This document shows positions 43,126 to 43,921 of a stretch of 43,921 nt of DNA, one piece after another (positions within the stretch are counted from its first letter, which is position 1; the number at the start of each line of letters is the position of its first letter). Where the stretch lies: assembly GCF_026419855.1 (NCBI RefSeq), contig NZ_JAOAKP010000009.1, positions 1 to 43,921 of the forward strand, written 5' to 3'. The position numbers and the translations under genes are program-made. Origin of the DNA: Methanothrix sp. (GTDB taxonomy: Archaea > Halobacteriota > Methanosarcinia > Methanotrichales > Methanotrichaceae). Below the pieces are notes generated by a model. The model did not search any database and had not been told where the DNA came from. It worked only from the letters and a program-made list of their open reading frames with translations.

Positions 43126-43184
43126 CATAAGTGCATAGCAGCACCATTGCCTCTACCTGCAAGTTAGCAGGCGGATAAGAGCGA
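43126..43184 (+). repeat. Dispersed ~55-bp repeat, copy E
   Basis: This is the best reference copy: AAGTGCATAGCAGCACCATT, then GCCTCTACCTGCAAGTTAGC and AGGCGGATAAGAGCGACA. It is followed directly by TTTATATAAG. It shares the GCATAGCAG and GGATAAGAGCG halves with copy B and the CAAGTTA word with copy A. Confidence 0.75.
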
Positions 43185-43231
43185 CAATTTATATAAGTTG
43201 ATGAACAACAGTTAGTATCACTTCCTGGCGT

Positions 43232-43264
43232 GAGATGCACATCTGCAGATCGGAGGTGTGCATC
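43232..43264 (+). promoter_or_regulatory. Leader hairpin
   Basis: GATGCACA (43232-43239) and TGTGCATC (43257-43264) are perfect inverted arms enclosing TCTGCAGATCGGAGG-type sequence, in the presumed leader of the two-TM gene. A GGAGG lies inside the loop region but is far from the gene start. The role is unknown. Confidence 0.4.
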
Positions 43265-43397
43265 TTTGGGGGATCACACCTGGGTACCGGTGATACACAC
43301 TGCGCTACGCTCTGCGAGTTGTTGCTTTAAATGAGTGCTTGACTGGTGACCAACACGTCAGGAAACAGGCATCCACATGATGAAGGAGGTGGAACTG

Positions 43398-43679
43398 TTG
43401 GCGGCGGCTCTGGAAGAATACAAAAGACTTTTTAGAGAGGCGACTGTTTCGGATCAGGTGAAGCTGTTCCAGCTTCACATAGCTATCTACATTGTGGTGA
43501 ATGCCATCTGGGTAGCCCTGAACGCCATGGGCACGATAAAGACGATCCCCGGCTGGGCGATGTACTATCCCATAGTGGGCTGGGGGCTGCTGGTGGTGGT
43601 CCACTACTGGTTCTACGTGCGCGGTGCTGAGAACCTCTGCAAGCTCAGGGAGAGGGAGATAGAATCCAAGCTGAGGTGA
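43398..43679 (+). CDS. Small protein with two transmembrane helices (2TM domain)
   Basis: This protein of about 93 residues has a charged N-terminal helix and two membrane segments (LHIAIYIVVNAIWVALNAM and MYYPIVGWGLLVVVHYWFYV) joined by a short loop. A charged helix (KLREREIESKLR) ends it. This is the 2TM-domain layout, often found next to or fused with signalling proteins. TTG 43398 is chosen because a perfect GGAGGTG (43385-43391) lies 6 bases upstream; the two ATG codons at 43377-43382 would precede that site. It lies downstream of the many-PAS kinase but has its own repeat and TATA region. Confidence 0.75.
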   Translation: MAAALEEYKRLFREATVSDQVKLFQLHIAIYIVVNAIWVALNAMGTIKTIPGWAMYYPIVGWGLLVVVHYWFYVRGAENLCKLREREIESKLR

Positions 43680-43685
43680 AGCGTT

Positions 43686-43721
43686 GAATCTGAGGGCGTT
43701 TCCGGAAACGCCCTCAGATTC
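43686..43721. terminator. Perfect 36-base palindrome after the two-TM gene
   Basis: The left arm GAATCTGAGGGCGTTTCC is followed directly by its exact reverse complement. The 18-bp hairpin starts 6 bases after the stop. It is followed by TATTTACA rather than a T-run. Termination or mRNA 3'-end stabilisation is likely; a protein-binding site is possible. Confidence 0.55.
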
Positions 43722-43773
43722 GAGGATTCCTATTTACATGGATCTTCATATTATCACATGGCTTTGATTGTTT

Positions 43774-43796
43774 ATTTGGCATATTTGATGCCAAAT
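43774..43796. terminator. Second hairpin, AT-rich
   Basis: ATTTGGCAT and ATGCCAAAT form a 9-bp stem around ATTTG, followed by TTTCGTGATTTTTCC. It could terminate transcription from either side. The remaining sequence to the right edge is AT-rich with no gene seen. Confidence 0.45.
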
Positions 43797-43921
43797 TTTC
43801 GTGATTTTTCCTTGTTTTACTCTGTTTTTCGTGTTTACTTTGATCCTGAGCTCCCCATAATTTAGGCATAGCTGATTGGTTTTCGATAGCTATAGTAGAA
43901 ATGTGTTTATACTATTTGTGC

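Larger units (their letters stand above)
43011..43397. other. Intergenic stretch with repeat copy E
   Basis: There is no gene in this stretch. Copy E of the dispersed repeat (43126-43184) is followed at once by AATTTATATAAG (43186-43197), a good TATA box, leaving a leader of about 170-190 bases before the two-TM gene. A GTGCATCT-rich hairpin-like stretch (GATGCACATCTGCAG to GGAGGTGTGCATC, about 43232-43264) lies in that leader. Confidence 0.5.

Noticed and set aside
1-43921. CRISPR array
   Set aside because: No set of regularly spaced identical 24-37-base repeats was seen; the dispersed repeats are too few, too far apart and of mixed orientation.

Overview
The window looks like euryarchaeal chromosome from a methanogen, most likely of the Methanotrichaceae (Methanothrix/Methanosaeta type). 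Supporting this are a family-D DNA polymerase large subunit, geranylgeranylglyceryl-phosphate synthase, ribosomal protein L40e, a DUF2121-like methanogen protein, TATA-type promoters and frequent TTG/GTG starts behind strong GGAGG sites. Genus placement is inference. The first 14 bases match the end of the Tn5 mosaic end used in tagmentation libraries, so the window probably begins at a contig edge with leftover adapter.

Region 1 (1-11.1 kb) is accessory. It holds a 5'-truncated, frameshifted type I restriction hsdR, an exported protein, and two gene-poor AT-rich stretches with dispersed repeats and iteron-like octamers. Next come a replication-type P-loop ATPase with two small upstream genes, and a divergent winged-helix regulator whose promoter carries three evenly phased copies of a 12-bp palindrome. 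The region ends with a ribbon-helix-helix/coiled-coil protein coupled to a tyrosine recombinase, next to tRNA-Leu(CAA). This looks like a decayed or resident integrated element. A GmrSD/BrxU-like type IV restriction gene follows at 11.7-13.4 kb.

Region 2 (13.4-27.4 kb) is mainly core. It has an MTA/purine phosphorylase, an exported protein, a DUF5814-type helicase with two HTH regulators, wecB and a membrane-anchored surface protein. A tRNA-Ser(CGA) follows, interrupted by two apparent introns at non-canonical positions, then L40e, GGGP synthase, an M24 peptidase and the tight glyA-folD-DUF2121-mobA operon.

Region 3 (27.4-43.9 kb) starts with an unusual exported PfpI/DJ-1-like protein ending in rubredoxin. 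It continues with tmk, an exported protein with twin Cys modules, an Rcp-type response regulator and an FGGY kinase. The overlapping minus-strand run aspartate kinase-purM-PPC/DUF296-polC follows. The window ends with a seven-PAS histidine kinase and a two-TM protein.

The most notable observations are the doubly interrupted tRNA-Ser, a ~55-bp dispersed repeat placed upstream of TATA-like sequences (five good copies), the phased operators of the mobile-element regulator, the secreted PfpI-rubredoxin fusion, and two solitary TnpB-tail/right-end relics of IS200/IS605 type.
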